NCBI RefSeq assembly: GCF_003583765.1
Contig: NZ_QXQA01000004.1
Coordinates: 1 to 64,000 of the forward strand
Source of the DNA: Paenibacillus nanensis
GTDB taxonomy: Bacteria > Bacillota > Bacilli > Paenibacillales > Paenibacillaceae
DNA: 64,000 nt
Direction of reading: 5' to 3'
This document shows, one piece after another, positions 32,991 to 41,040 of this stretch. Below the pieces are notes generated by a model that worked only from the letters and a program-made list of their open reading frames with translations, was not told where the DNA came from and ran no database searches. Within the stretch, counting starts at the first letter, position 1, and the number at the start of each line of letters is the position of its first letter. A program made the position numbers and the translations under genes.

Positions 32991-33686
32991 ATGATGGAAG
33001 CCGAAACGGATTTTGAAGCAACGCCGCTCGCTGCCAGTTATGTAGGGATGGTTCCATATGCGGAAGCGTGGGAGCTGCAAAAGACATATGTGAAGGAAAT
33101 CGATAGGGAGGAGCGTCCGGAGACGCTTCTCCTTCTTCAGCATCCGCCGACTTATACGATGGGATCCGACCGGCACCCCGAGCATCTGCTGCTGAATGAG
33201 GAAGAGTTAAACGCAAAAGGAATATCGCTCTTCGAAATCGACCGGGGCGGAGACATTACTTACCACGGACCGGGGCAGCTCGTCGGATACCCGCTCCTGT
33301 ATTTGGACGCGGTCGGTCTCGATCTTCACGCTTATTTAAGGAGCCTGGAGCAAGTCATTATCGATTGGCTTGGCCAATATGGTATAGAAGCGGGCCGAAA
33401 GCCGGAATATACAGGAGTATGGGTCGGAGACGAAAAGATTGCGGCGATCGGCGTTAAGTTTAACAAAGCGCGCCACCGCAGAGGGTTTGTTACGAGCCAT
33501 GGATTTGCCCTTAATATTAAATCCGGAATCGCCTCCGAAGGGTTCGCGGGCATTATTCCTTGTGGAATCCAGCAATATGGCGTTACGTCGTTTAACGATT
33601 TGACGGGCCGCGATTTAAGCGTGGAAGCGGCCGCGGACGAGCTGCTTCCGCTCTTCCTGAAGCAATTCGGATTTAAACGGATCTAG
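32991..33686 (+). CDS. lipB: Octanoyl-(acyl carrier protein):protein octanoyltransferase
   Basis: Moves octanoate from ACP to lipoyl domains; LipA then inserts sulfur. The 231 residues show LLLLQHPPTYTMG, the core GGDITYHGPGQLVGYPLL, catalytic Lys (about 156) in IGVKF and catalytic Cys (about 191) in IIPCGIQ. B. subtilis uses LipM and LipL instead, so this LipB is a clear difference. ATG 32991 is best placed after AGAGGA; ATG 32985 touches the ribosome site. It follows bkdB closely, a sensible link to E2 lipoylation. Confidence 0.92.
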   Translation: MMEAETDFEATPLAASYVGMVPYAEAWELQKTYVKEIDREERPETLLLLQHPPTYTMGSDRHPEHLLLNEEELNAKGISLFEIDRGGDITYHGPGQLVGYPLLYLDAVGLDLHAYLRSLEQVIIDWLGQYGIEAGRKPEYTGVWVGDEKIAAIGVKFNKARHRRGFVTSHGFALNIKSGIASEGFAGIIPCGIQQYGVTSFNDLTGRDLSVEAAADELLPLFLKQFGFKRI

Positions 33687-33784
33687 CCTAAAAACAGCGA
33701 GCCGATGCCGGCAAATATCGTCGTAATTAAAAGCGCGGAAGCGACAACGATTGCTACGATGCGTATGACCTTTTGTTGGCGCAT
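33683..33784 (-). CDS. Prli42-like stressosome-associated microprotein
   Basis: A 33-residue gene, MRQQKVIRIVAIVVASALLI then a hydrophobic end TTIFAGIGSLFLG. A strong reverse-strand AAAGGAG lies about eight bases before the ATG at 33784. A short basic N-terminus followed by one membrane helix is the Prli42 pattern (about 31-33 residues), which in Listeria tethers the stressosome to the membrane through its positive end. The stop overlaps the stop of lipB by four bases. The call rests on size, charge pattern and ribosome site; residue identity to Listeria is low by eye. Confidence 0.65.
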   Translation of the reverse strand: MRQQKVIRIVAIVVASALLITTIFAGIGSLFLG

Positions 33785-33864
33785 GGAGAGATTCTCCTTT
33801 CATAAACGAAATATAAGAAGACTATATTCTATTGTAAACGATAGAGACGGACGGAGGAAACAGG

Positions 33865-34995
33865 ATGATCCAAAAAGATCGATTAATTCAGGAATTTATG
33901 GAATTGGTTCAAGTGGACAGCGAAACAAAAAACGAAGCCGAAATCAGCAAGGTGCTGAAGCGGAAGTTCACCGAGCTGGGGCTTTCGATCACGGAGGATG
34001 ACGCCGGTGCCAAAATCGGACATGGCGCAAACAACTTGTTCGCCTTGCTGGAGGCCAAAGGCTCCGAAGGCGCGCCGACCTTGCTTTTCACGAGCCATAT
34101 GGATACGGTGGCACCAGGCAACGGCATTAAGCCGCAGCTTGATGATGACGGTTATATTCGGAGTGACGGCACAACCATTCTAGGCGCCGACGACAAAGCG
34201 GGTCTTGCGGCAATGTTCGAAGCGATCCGTGTGCTGAAGGAAAATAACATTCCCCACGGTCCTATCCAATTCGTCATTACGGTCGGCGAGGAATCCGGCC
34301 TCCTCGGTTCCAGACATATGGACGCTTCCAAGCTGAAGGCCGATTTCGGCTATGCGCTGGATTCCAACGGCTCAATCGGCGATATCGCGGTAGCCGCTCC
34401 GACGCAAGCCAGAATTACCATCAAGCTGTACGGCAAATCGGCTCATGCGGGCGTTAATCCGGAAGACGGCATCAGCGCGATTCAAGTCGCTTCCAAAGCG
34501 ATTTCCCGGATGAAGCTTGGCCGAATCGACTTCGAAACAACGGCGAATATCGGGAAATTCGAAGGCGGCGGCGCTACAAACGTTGTATGCGATTTTGTGA
34601 AGCTCGATGCGGAAGCGCGCAGCTTGGTTCAAGACAAGCTGGATGCGCAGGTCGAGGCGATGAAACAAGCGGTCGAAAGCGCGGCGGAGGAGTTCGGAGC
34701 ACGGTCGGAATTCGATAGCGTCGTGATTTATCCCGCTTACAAATATACGGATGGGGATCCGGTCGTGGAGCTGGCGAAAAAAGCGATTGTAAATATCGGC
34801 GAAACGCCGAAAACGTTCCATTCGGGCGGCGGCAGCGACGCGAACGTCTTTAACGGACTCGGCGTGCCTACCGTGAACCTGGCCGTCGGCTACGAGCATA
34901 TCCATACGACGAAGGAGCAAATCAAAACGGATGATCTCGTGAAGACGGCCCGGCTCGTCGTTGAAATTATCCAGCAGGCAGCGGCTCAGAAGTAA
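33865..34995 (+). CDS. M20-family zinc peptidase (PepT-like, YqjE)
   Basis: A 376-residue metallopeptidase of the M20 family, similar to tripeptidase T and B. subtilis YqjE. Zinc ligands and catalytic residues are visible: TSHMDTV, ILGADDKAG, TVGEESGLLGS, LDSNG and a C-terminal HTTKEQI. A lid and dimerisation domain (about residues 180-290, GKSAHAGVNPEDGI) interrupts the catalytic fold. The start ATG 33865 follows GGAGGAAACAGG. The substrate is unproven. The 3' end overlaps the reverse-strand mciZ-like gene by 29 bases. Confidence 0.87.
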   Translation: MIQKDRLIQEFMELVQVDSETKNEAEISKVLKRKFTELGLSITEDDAGAKIGHGANNLFALLEAKGSEGAPTLLFTSHMDTVAPGNGIKPQLDDDGYIRSDGTTILGADDKAGLAAMFEAIRVLKENNIPHGPIQFVITVGEESGLLGSRHMDASKLKADFGYALDSNGSIGDIAVAAPTQARITIKLYGKSAHAGVNPEDGISAIQVASKAISRMKLGRIDFETTANIGKFEGGGATNVVCDFVKLDAEARSLVQDKLDAQVEAMKQAVESAAEEFGARSEFDSVVIYPAYKYTDGDPVVELAKKAIVNIGETPKTFHSGGGSDANVFNGLGVPTVNLAVGYEHIHTTKEQIKTDDLVKTARLVVEIIQQAAAQK

Positions 34996-35176
34996 CGGAT
35001 TTCGTCTGTACAATGCTTTGACCTCCAAGCATTACTTTTATGGGAGGCAGCTCTGCGGTAAAGCGGGTTAGGAGAAGACCGTGCGGCGCTGCGGCTGTCA
35101 TCTGGCGCAGCTGCCGGCGGATTTCCCATCCTTTGCCGACTAGTCGATAGTTGCCCGGGGCGACGTATTGCTTCAT
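34967..35176 (-). CDS. mciZ: MciZ-like Z-ring inhibitor
   Basis: MciZ is made in the mother cell under SigE and caps FtsZ filaments so that no Z-ring forms after asymmetric division. The segment YRLVGKGWEIRRQLRQM (about residues 10-26) closely resembles the FtsZ-binding helix region LVGKAWEIRAKL of the 40-residue B. subtilis protein. This one is 69 residues, with an extra C-terminal tail. Start ATG 35176 lies after AGGAG on the reverse strand; the frame is open upstream but not family-like. It sits beside nudF. A SigE-like promoter lies upstream. It overlaps the peptidase 3' end. Confidence 0.75.
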   Translation of the reverse strand: MKQYVAPGNYRLVGKGWEIRRQLRQMTAAAPHGLLLTRFTAELPPIKVMLGGQSIVQTKSVTSEPLPAG

Positions 35177-35207
35177 ATCATCAGCTCCTGTCTCCTTATT
35201 TAGTGGA

Positions 35208-35236
35208 TAGGTATGCGGAGGGCAGACAAGATATGC
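35208..35236 (-). promoter_or_regulatory. SigE-like promoter of mciZ
   Basis: On the reverse strand GCATATC (35236-35230), a 14-base spacer and CATACCTA (35215-35208) fit the SigE consensus KMATATT-N14-CATACAnT with one -35 and two -10 mismatches. It lies 31 bases before the start, as expected for a mother-cell gene. Confidence 0.55.
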
Positions 35237-35270
35237 TTCGCAGGCATAGCGAACAAGGGAGAGAGACGGC

Positions 35271-35840
35271 ATGTTAGAAAAGGATCAAAGAGCGCATGCG
35301 ATATGGCGGGAGGAGACGCTCCATTCGGAGCCGGTCTTCCAAGGCAAAATCATTTCGCTTCAGGTGGATACGGTTTCGCTGCCGGACGGCAGGAGCGCGA
35401 CAAGAGAGATTGTCCGGCATCCCGGAGCGGCTGCTGTAATGGCGCTGCTGGACGGCAAGCTGCTCGTCGTCGAACAGTTCAGAAAGCCGCTGGAGAAATA
35501 CCAAATCGAAATCCCGGCGGGAAAGCTCGACGGCGGGGAGGATCCCATGGCTGCAGCGGCCCGTGAGCTCGAAGAGGAGACCGGCTATCGGGCGAAGGAT
35601 TTGAAGCTGCTCAGCGCATTCTACACGTCGCCGGGATTTGCCGATGAGAAGCTGTATCTCTACTTTGCGAGCGAGCTTATGCCCGGCAAGCAGCAGCTCG
35701 ATGAGGATGAGGACATTCAAGTGGAGGCCATTACGCTTGAGCAGGCCGAAGCCTATATCACAGAAGGGCGCATCAGCGACGCCAAAACGATCATGGCCGT
35801 CTACGCATGGAAGCTGTATGCGTTAACCGGCACCATCTAG
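35271..35840 (+). CDS. nudF: ADP-ribose pyrophosphatase (Nudix)
   Basis: Hydrolyses ADP-ribose to AMP and ribose-5-phosphate. The 189 residues contain a full Nudix box beginning GKLDGGEDPMAAAARELEEE with the TG that follows, near residues 84-106, and the family pattern VRHPGAAAVMALLDG and EQFRKPLEKYQIEIPAG. The start ATG 35271 follows a GGGAGAGAGAC purine tract. It is divergent from mciZ, whose promoter lies between them. Confidence 0.88.
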   Translation: MLEKDQRAHAIWREETLHSEPVFQGKIISLQVDTVSLPDGRSATREIVRHPGAAAVMALLDGKLLVVEQFRKPLEKYQIEIPAGKLDGGEDPMAAAARELEEETGYRAKDLKLLSAFYTSPGFADEKLYLYFASELMPGKQQLDEDEDIQVEAITLEQAEAYITEGRISDAKTIMAVYAWKLYALTGTI

Positions 35841-35850
35841 CACTCTATCG

Positions 35851-35879
35851 TCATACGGGCCCCTTGGCTGACATAGAAT
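35851..35879 (+). promoter_or_regulatory. SigE-like promoter of spoIIM
   Basis: TCATACG (35851-35857), a 14-base spacer, then CATAGAAT (35872-35879). The -10 matches CATACAnT in all but one position, and the -35 matches the first five bases of KMATATT. SpoIIM is a SigE gene in B. subtilis. Confidence 0.6.
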
Positions 35880-35954
35880 GAAAGAGACAACCCTCTAAGA
35901 TTGAGGAGACAGGTTGCTTATTTCACTTTTGTGTCGGTTAGGGGGCTTCGCGCC

Positions 35955-36572
35955 GTGAAGGTACATTTTAATCTCTATCTGTTCGTCGCCGTCTTATTTG
36001 TTGTCGGCGGCGTATTCGGGGCTCTCCTCGTTAATGTCTTGACTTTGGAGCAGCAGCAGGATTTGGCGGATGAAGTGGGTCAGTATGTGCATTATATGGG
36101 CGCGGGTGTAGGCACAAGCGAGGAAGAGGTTTTCTGGGAGCGCTTCTTTTTTCATTTAAAATGGCTCGTCTTAATTTGGCTGCTAGGTGTGACGGTTGTG
36201 GGCATACCAGGCATTTTGGCGCTTAATTTTTTCAAGGGGACCTTAATCGGATTCGCGCTGGGCGTGCTTGTTGGGCAGTATGGCTGGAAAGGCGTTGTTT
36301 TTTCTTTCTTGACGATGGCCCCGCAAAACGTAATCGCCGTTCCCGCGCTCATTATCGCGAGCGTTGCCGCCATTTCCTTCGGTTTGTTTATCGTTAAAAA
36401 CAGATTGCTCGGGCAAAGCGGCGAGCTGCTGCCGCAGCTCGGGTCGCTTACTTCTTCATCGCTTCTAATGCTTCTGCTGCTGGCCGGGGCCGCGCTGATC
36501 GAAGCGTATATTTCGCCGTCAGTCATCGGCTGGGCAACCCCTTATCTTTCGCCTCAGAACGGCATGATCTGA
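35955..36572 (+). CDS. spoIIM: Stage II sporulation protein M
   Basis: Membrane part of the SpoIIDMP machine that hydrolyses septal peptidoglycan and drives engulfment; SpoIIM recruits SpoIIP and SpoIID. The 205 residues give about five membrane helices (LYLFVAVLFVVGGVFGALLV, LVLIWLLGVTVVGIPGILAL and others) with the conserved NFFKGTLIGFALG and MAPQNVIAVPALI. The start is uncertain: GTG 35955 follows AGGGGG at about nine bases, but in-frame GTG 35934 or TTG 35901 would give the longer basic N-terminus seen in B. subtilis. Confidence 0.9.
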   Translation: MKVHFNLYLFVAVLFVVGGVFGALLVNVLTLEQQQDLADEVGQYVHYMGAGVGTSEEEVFWERFFFHLKWLVLIWLLGVTVVGIPGILALNFFKGTLIGFALGVLVGQYGWKGVVFSFLTMAPQNVIAVPALIIASVAAISFGLFIVKNRLLGQSGELLPQLGSLTSSSLLMLLLLAGAALIEAYISPSVIGWATPYLSPQNGMI

Positions 36573-36583
36573 CAGCGGCTGGT

Positions 36584-36613
36584 TTGACTTTCTCTTTGTC
36601 TAGCGCCTATAAT
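36584..36613 (+). promoter_or_regulatory. SigA promoter of fur
   Basis: TTGACT (36584-36589), an 18-base spacer and TATAAT (36608-36613). It is one of the best SigA-type promoters in the window. No clear Fur box overlaps it. Confidence 0.75.
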
Positions 36614-36665
36614 GAAAGGAAACGCTTGTTTGAAAAGGCGCGTTCATGCGGCAGGGGGAGAGAAC

Positions 36666-37127
36666 ATGGAAGCCCGGATCGAGAAGATTAAACAACAGTT
36701 GCAATCGCAGGGCTACAAGCTGACCCCACAGCGAGAAGCAACCGTACGCGTATTGCTGGAGAATGAAGAAGATCATTTAAGCGCGGAAGACGTATTTATG
36801 CTGGTGAAGGATATTGCGCCGGAGATCGGACTCGCGACGGTCTACCGGACATTGGAGCTTCTAAGCGAGATGCATGTCGTGGAGAAAATGAATTTCGGCG
36901 ACGGCGTCGCCCGCTATGATCTTCGAACGGACAGCAACAAGCATCATCATCATCATCTGATTTGCGTGCAGTGCGGAACGATGGACGAGATTAAGGAAGA
37001 TTGGCTGCTTCCGCTGGAGGAGAGGCTGGAGCAGGAATACGGCTTTTTTGTCGTTGACCATCGGCTAGACTTCCAAGGCGTTTGCCGCAGATGCAGAGAA
37101 AAAACCGATAACTCCCACACAACTTAA
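36666..37127 (+). CDS. fur: Ferric uptake regulator Fur
   Basis: Iron-dependent repressor of iron uptake genes. The 153 residues are a winged helix (YKLTPQREATVRVLLENEEDH, GLATVYRTLELLSEM) and a C-terminal metal and dimer domain with a five-histidine run followed by LICVQCG, and the second zinc pair CRRC. Length and the LTPQREATVRVL motif match B. subtilis Fur better than PerR or Zur. ATG 36666 follows AGGGGGAGAG; an upstream in-frame ATG lies at the -10 box and cannot be used. The terminator overlaps the stop codon. Confidence 0.9.
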   Translation: MEARIEKIKQQLQSQGYKLTPQREATVRVLLENEEDHLSAEDVFMLVKDIAPEIGLATVYRTLELLSEMHVVEKMNFGDGVARYDLRTDSNKHHHHHLICVQCGTMDEIKEDWLLPLEERLEQEYGFFVVDHRLDFQGVCRRCREKTDNSHTT

Positions 37128-37163
37128 CGGCTGAGCCCTCCGGTGGAGAGCAAGGCCGTTTTT
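37126..37163 (+). terminator. Terminator of fur
   Basis: AACGGC (37126-37131) pairs with GCCGTT (37155-37160), with CCCTCC/GGAGAG-type pairing inside, then a T-run. The 5' arm begins within the fur stop codon. Confidence 0.75.
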
Positions 37164-37276
37164 CACGTTTCAAGGCATAATATGCCGGTTGCCCCTTTGA
37201 ATCGGAATGCATACACATAATTAATGCCAATGCTGGAGAAGGTACGCATAGTACATTCCAATAGGAGGCGTTGCGG

Positions 37277-38398
37277 ATGATTATCGGTGTGCCGAAGGAG
37301 ATAAAACAGAGCGAGTACCGCGTCGCGTTAACGCCGGCCGGCGTTTCGATGCTGGCGTCGGCGGGGCATCGCGTGCATGTGGAAGCCGGAGCGGGAAGCG
37401 GGAGCGGCTTTGAGGATGAGGATTATGTGCGGGAAGGCGCGATTATCGTCAAAAACGCCGCAGCCGTATGGGGCGAAGCGGATATGATCATGAAGGTGAA
37501 GGAGCCGCTGCCGGAGGAATTCGGTTATTTCCGAAAAGGACTACTCCTGTTTACGTACTTGCATTTAGCGGCGGCCCCAGAGCTTACGAAGGCGCTGGTG
37601 GACAGCGGGGTGACCGGCATCGCTTATGAAACGATCCAGCTCGACAACGGCAGCTTGCCTTTGCTCACGCCGATGAGCGAGGTGGCAGGGCGTATGTCCG
37701 TACAGGTGGGCGCGCAATTTCTTGAAGCGTTTAACGGCGGCAGGGGCGTGCTTCTCGGCGGAGTGCCCGGCGTTCCGCCAGCGGACGTGGTCGTCATCGG
37801 GGGAGGCATCGTAGGCACTAATGCGGCGAGAATGGCGCTAGGGCTAGGCGCTAACGTTGTCATTATCGAAAAAAGCGCCGACCGGATGAGATACCTCGAC
37901 GAGGTGTTCGGCGGAAGGATACGCACGTTAATGTCCAGCCCGCTTCATATTGCCGATGCCGTCAGCCGCGCGGATCTTGTCGTGGGCGCCGTCTTAATTC
38001 CAGGCGCGAAGGCGCCGCATTTGGTGACGGAGGAAATGGTAAAGCGGATGAAGAAAGGGGCCGTTATTGTTGACGTTGCGGTTGATCAAGGCGGTTCCAT
38101 CGCGACGGTCGACCGGCCAACAACGCATAAAGACCCGATCTATATCAAGCATGGCGTTATTCATTATGCCGTAGCGAACATACCCGGAGCGGTTCCCCGC
38201 ACCTCGACCTTCGCGCTTACGAACGTTACGATGCCTTATGCGCTTTCGCTCGCAAACGAGGGGCTCAATGCGGTAAAGAGCAGCCAGCCTTTAATGCGCG
38301 GGGTCAATACGCATAACGGATTCGTCACGAATGAGCCGGTCGCAAAAGCTACGGGCTTTCCTTATACGCCGGTCGGAACTGCTTTAAGCGCCCAATAG
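37277..38398 (+). CDS. ald: Alanine dehydrogenase
   Basis: Interconverts L-alanine and pyruvate plus ammonia with NAD; in B. subtilis (ald/spoVN) it supports growth on alanine and sporulation. The 373 residues show [20 protein letters not shown], the catalytic lysine region [23 protein letters not shown], and the NAD loop [22 protein letters not shown] 37277 lies eight bases after AGGAGG; TTG 37271 is too close. Presence of this gene between fur and yqzK differs from the B. subtilis order. Confidence 0.93.
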   Translation: MIIGVPKEIKQSEYRVALTPAGVSMLASAGHRVHVEAGAGSGSGFEDEDYVREGAIIVKNAAAVWGEADMIMKVKEPLPEEFGYFRKGLLLFTYLHLAAAPELTKALVDSGVTGIAYETIQLDNGSLPLLTPMSEVAGRMSVQVGAQFLEAFNGGRGVLLGGVPGVPPADVVVIGGGIVGTNAARMALGLGANVVIIEKSADRMRYLDEVFGGRIRTLMSSPLHIADAVSRADLVVGAVLIPGAKAPHLVTEEMVKRMKKGAVIVDVAVDQGGSIATVDRPTTHKDPIYIKHGVIHYAVANIPGAVPRTSTFALTNVTMPYALSLANEGLNAVKSSQPLMRGVNTHNGFVTNEPVAKATGFPYTPVGTALSAQ

Positions 38399-38468
38399 AA
38401 CATATTAAAGACAGCCTTCTCATATGGTGGTAGGGACAGACTATAATCCTAATGAGGAGGGGTTTGCT

Positions 38469-38702
38469 ATGGTGTTTTCCATTCGCGGCTGGGCGGGCCG
38501 CTTATTGTTTTTAGCTTTGTTTGGCGTGCTGTTGTTTATTGCGGGCGGGGGATACCGGTGGCTCGTTGACGTGATATCGCCGGTGCATCCCTATGAGAAG
38601 CCGAGCGGCGACGCGCTCAAGGTTTTTATGGAGGATCCTCCCTCGCCGGAAGGCGGCAACGGAGCCGACCGGCTGAGATGGTTTTACTGGTACGGAGAAT
38701 AG
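38469..38702 (+). CDS. yqzK: DUF4227 protein YqzK
   Basis: A 77-residue protein with one N-terminal membrane helix (LLFLALFGVLLFIAGGGY) and a short outside tail with HPYEKPSGDALKVF. It matches YqzK (DUF4227), which lies between fur and xerD in B. subtilis, as here. Function unknown. ATG 38469 follows GAGGAGG; the frame is open further upstream without support. Confidence 0.8.
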   Translation: MVFSIRGWAGRLLFLALFGVLLFIAGGGYRWLVDVISPVHPYEKPSGDALKVFMEDPPSPEGGNGADRLRWFYWYGE

Positions 38703-38825
38703 CGATGGAATTGCGATTCAGAGCCCTTCCGAGATCTTCGCGTCGTTAGCAGGATATTTCGCTCCCGATGTTGAATTTGATGGTGACTACCAGGAACAAG
38801 AAGCGGTACTCGAAAGGAAGTTAGA

Positions 38826-39716
38826 ATGAAAGCTCACCTGAATCAGTACATATCCTATTTGCAAACGGAGAAGAGGCTGTCCCCGAATTCGCTTTCCTCC
38901 TACGAGCGCGATTTGATTCGGTTCATCTGCTTTATGGAGGAGCAGGGGATAACGGAATGGCGGCTCGTTCAACGCAGCCATCTGGCCAAATATATGCACG
39001 CGCTGAAGGAGCAAGGCTTCAAATCCGCAACGATTTCCCGGCATGTCGTCTCCGTGCGGGCATTCTTTCATTATTTGGCGGTTCATGGCGTCATTGTGTC
39101 TGACCCGACCATCCATATGGAAGCGCCGAAACAGGAGAAGAGACAGCCGATGGTGCTGACCGTAGCGGATACGGCCGCGCTGCTGGATTCGCCGCAAACA
39201 GAAAGCGCGACAGGCAAACGCGATAAAGCCATGCTCGAGCTGCTTTACGCCACGGGAATTCGGGTATCCGAGCTGGTCTCTCTGAATATGGAGCATCTTC
39301 ATTTGAGCTTAGGGTATATTCAATGCGTCGGAAGCGGGATGAAGGAGCGGATCGTGCCGTTCGGCAGCCACGCGAAAGCGGCGATAACCGAGTATCTCGA
39401 GGGCGGAAGAGACGATCTGCTCACCGGCCGGGAATCCGCCTCCGCTCTTTTTCTCAACCATTTAGGCACGAGAATGACGAGGCAGGGCTTTTGGAAAATG
39501 ATGAAAAAATATGCCAAGGAAGCCGGGATTAAGGAGGAGATTACGCCGCATACGCTCAGGCACTCCGTCGCTGCGCATTTGCTGGAAGGCGGGGCGGACG
39601 TCAGGACGGTTCAGGAGCTGCTTGGGCATTCGGATATCGCGACGACGCTCAAGTATACGCAGGTATCCCGGAGCAGACTGAAGGACGCGTACGCGACAGC
39701 TCATCCAAGAGCATAA
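38826..39716 (+). CDS. xerD: Tyrosine recombinase XerD
   Basis: Site-specific recombinase that with XerC resolves chromosome dimers at dif. The 296 residues have an N-terminal core-binding domain (YISYLQTEKRLSPNSLSSYE) and a catalytic domain with Arg in ATGIRVSELV, the HTLRHS motif, His in LGHSDIATTLKYT and the nucleophile Tyr in that last segment. Position after yqzK and before deoB matches B. subtilis ripX/xerD rather than codV/xerC. Confidence 0.92.
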   Translation: MKAHLNQYISYLQTEKRLSPNSLSSYERDLIRFICFMEEQGITEWRLVQRSHLAKYMHALKEQGFKSATISRHVVSVRAFFHYLAVHGVIVSDPTIHMEAPKQEKRQPMVLTVADTAALLDSPQTESATGKRDKAMLELLYATGIRVSELVSLNMEHLHLSLGYIQCVGSGMKERIVPFGSHAKAAITEYLEGGRDDLLTGRESASALFLNHLGTRMTRQGFWKMMKKYAKEAGIKEEITPHTLRHSVAAHLLEGGADVRTVQELLGHSDIATTLKYTQVSRSRLKDAYATAHPRA

Positions 39717-39725
39717 ATGGCTAGC

Positions 39726-39747
39726 ACCGTGCCATTCCCGGCACGGT
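39726..39747 (+). terminator. Hairpin after xerD
   Basis: ACCGTGCC (39726-39733) and GGCACGGT (39740-39747) form a perfect 8-bp GC-rich stem with a six-base loop, followed by CATTTCT. The T-tail is weak, so it may only partly end transcription into deoB. Confidence 0.55.
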
Positions 39748-39785
39748 CATTTCTATGACACCCGAATGAAAAGGAGTTACCACAC

Positions 39786-40970
39786 ATGAAATTTGACAGA
39801 ATTGCTGTAATCGTGCTGGACAGCGTTGGCATCGGCGAGCTTCCGGACGCGGCGCATTACGGAGACGCCGGCTCGCATACGCTTGGACATATCGCCGGCC
39901 GGGTGAAGGATTTAGCTTTGCCGAACATGAGGCGATGGGGGCTGGACCGTATCGCCCCGATCGATGACTGGCAGCCGAGCGGCGGCGCGCCGGCCGCTTA
40001 TTACGGGAAGATGGCGGAGGTTTCGGTCGGCAAAGACACGATGACCGGCCACTGGGAGCTGATGGGCCTGAAGCTGACTGTGCCTTTCCAGACCTTCCCG
40101 GACGGCTTTCCGAAGGAGCTCATTGAAGCGTTCGGGGAGCGGACGGGACGCAAAGTAATCGGCAACAAATCGGCAAGCGGGACGGAAATATTGGACGAGC
40201 TAGGCGAGGAGCAGATGAAGACGGGCGCATGGATCGTCTATACATCGGCCGACAGCGTGTTTCAGATTGCCGCTCACGAGGAGATCATCCCGCTTGAGGA
40301 GCTGTACAAAGCTTGCGAAATCGCCCGAGAGCTGACGATGGATGACCGCTACTCGGTCGGCCGCGTCATCGCAAGACCGTACGTCGGGGAGCCAGGCGCG
40401 TTCAAACGGACGCCGAACAGACACGACTACGCGGTGAAGCCTCCGCAGCCTACTGTGCTGAACGCGCTGCAGGATGGCGGCTACGATACGATTGCGATCG
40501 GCAAAATCAACGACATATTCGACGGCGAAGGAATTGGCGAAACGGCGTCCACCAAAAGCAACGCCGACGGCATACAGCGCACGATCGACCGGCTGAAGCA
40601 GCCGTTTCGCGGGCTATTGTTCACAAATCTTGTCGACTTCGATTCGTTATACGGCCACCGCAGAGACCCTGAAGGGTACGCTCGGGCTTTAGAGGAGTTT
40701 GACCGTGCTATTCCGGAGCTCGAAAAGACGCTTGGCGAAAAGGATTTGCTTGTCGTGACGGCTGATCACGGCAACGACCCGACGCATCCAGGCACGGATC
40801 ATACGCGCGAATATGTGCCGGTTCTGCTGTACAGCCCAGCATTCAAGCAATGCGGCGAAATTGCCGTACGCAGCACGTATTCGGACCTGGGCGCGACGAT
40901 TGCCGACAATTTCGGCGTGGCCGCTCCGCCGAACGGAGAGAGCTTTTTGGAGCTGCTTCGGACGGAATAA
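39786..40970 (+). CDS. deoB: Phosphopentomutase
   Basis: Interconverts (deoxy)ribose-1-phosphate and 5-phosphate in nucleoside salvage, taking the product of PunA and Pdp. The 394 residues are an alkaline-phosphatase-like fold: metal site [20 protein letters not shown], the DTMTGHWE segment with the activating threonine, and [21 protein letters not shown] near the end. The ribosome site is AAAAGGAG. It starts the deoB-punA-pdp salvage group. Confidence 0.95.
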   Translation: MKFDRIAVIVLDSVGIGELPDAAHYGDAGSHTLGHIAGRVKDLALPNMRRWGLDRIAPIDDWQPSGGAPAAYYGKMAEVSVGKDTMTGHWELMGLKLTVPFQTFPDGFPKELIEAFGERTGRKVIGNKSASGTEILDELGEEQMKTGAWIVYTSADSVFQIAAHEEIIPLEELYKACEIARELTMDDRYSVGRVIARPYVGEPGAFKRTPNRHDYAVKPPQPTVLNALQDGGYDTIAIGKINDIFDGEGIGETASTKSNADGIQRTIDRLKQPFRGLLFTNLVDFDSLYGHRRDPEGYARALEEFDRAIPELEKTLGEKDLLVVTADHGNDPTHPGTDHTREYVPVLLYSPAFKQCGEIAVRSTYSDLGATIADNFGVAAPPNGESFLELLRTE

Positions 40971-40997
40971 TGACAGACGATGATTAAGGCGAAAGAT

Positions 40998-41017
40998 GCG
41001 AAGCAGTGTTGCTTCGC
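40998..41017 (+). repeat. Hairpin element before the punA ribosome site
   Basis: GCGAAGCA (40998-41005), loop GTGT, TGCTTCGC (41010-41017). It is followed by AAAACTTT and the ribosome site GAGGAGG. The parts GCGAAGCA and GCAAAACTT resemble the spoIIIAE-spoIIIAF elements near 8170-8197. No T-run. Confidence 0.65.
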
Positions 41018-41040
41018 AAAACTTTGAGGAGGAATTCACG

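Noticed and set aside
36946..36960. Five consecutive histidines in fur looked like an engineered tag
   Set aside because: Fur proteins normally have a His-rich metal-binding segment here (HxHHHLxC), and it is internal.
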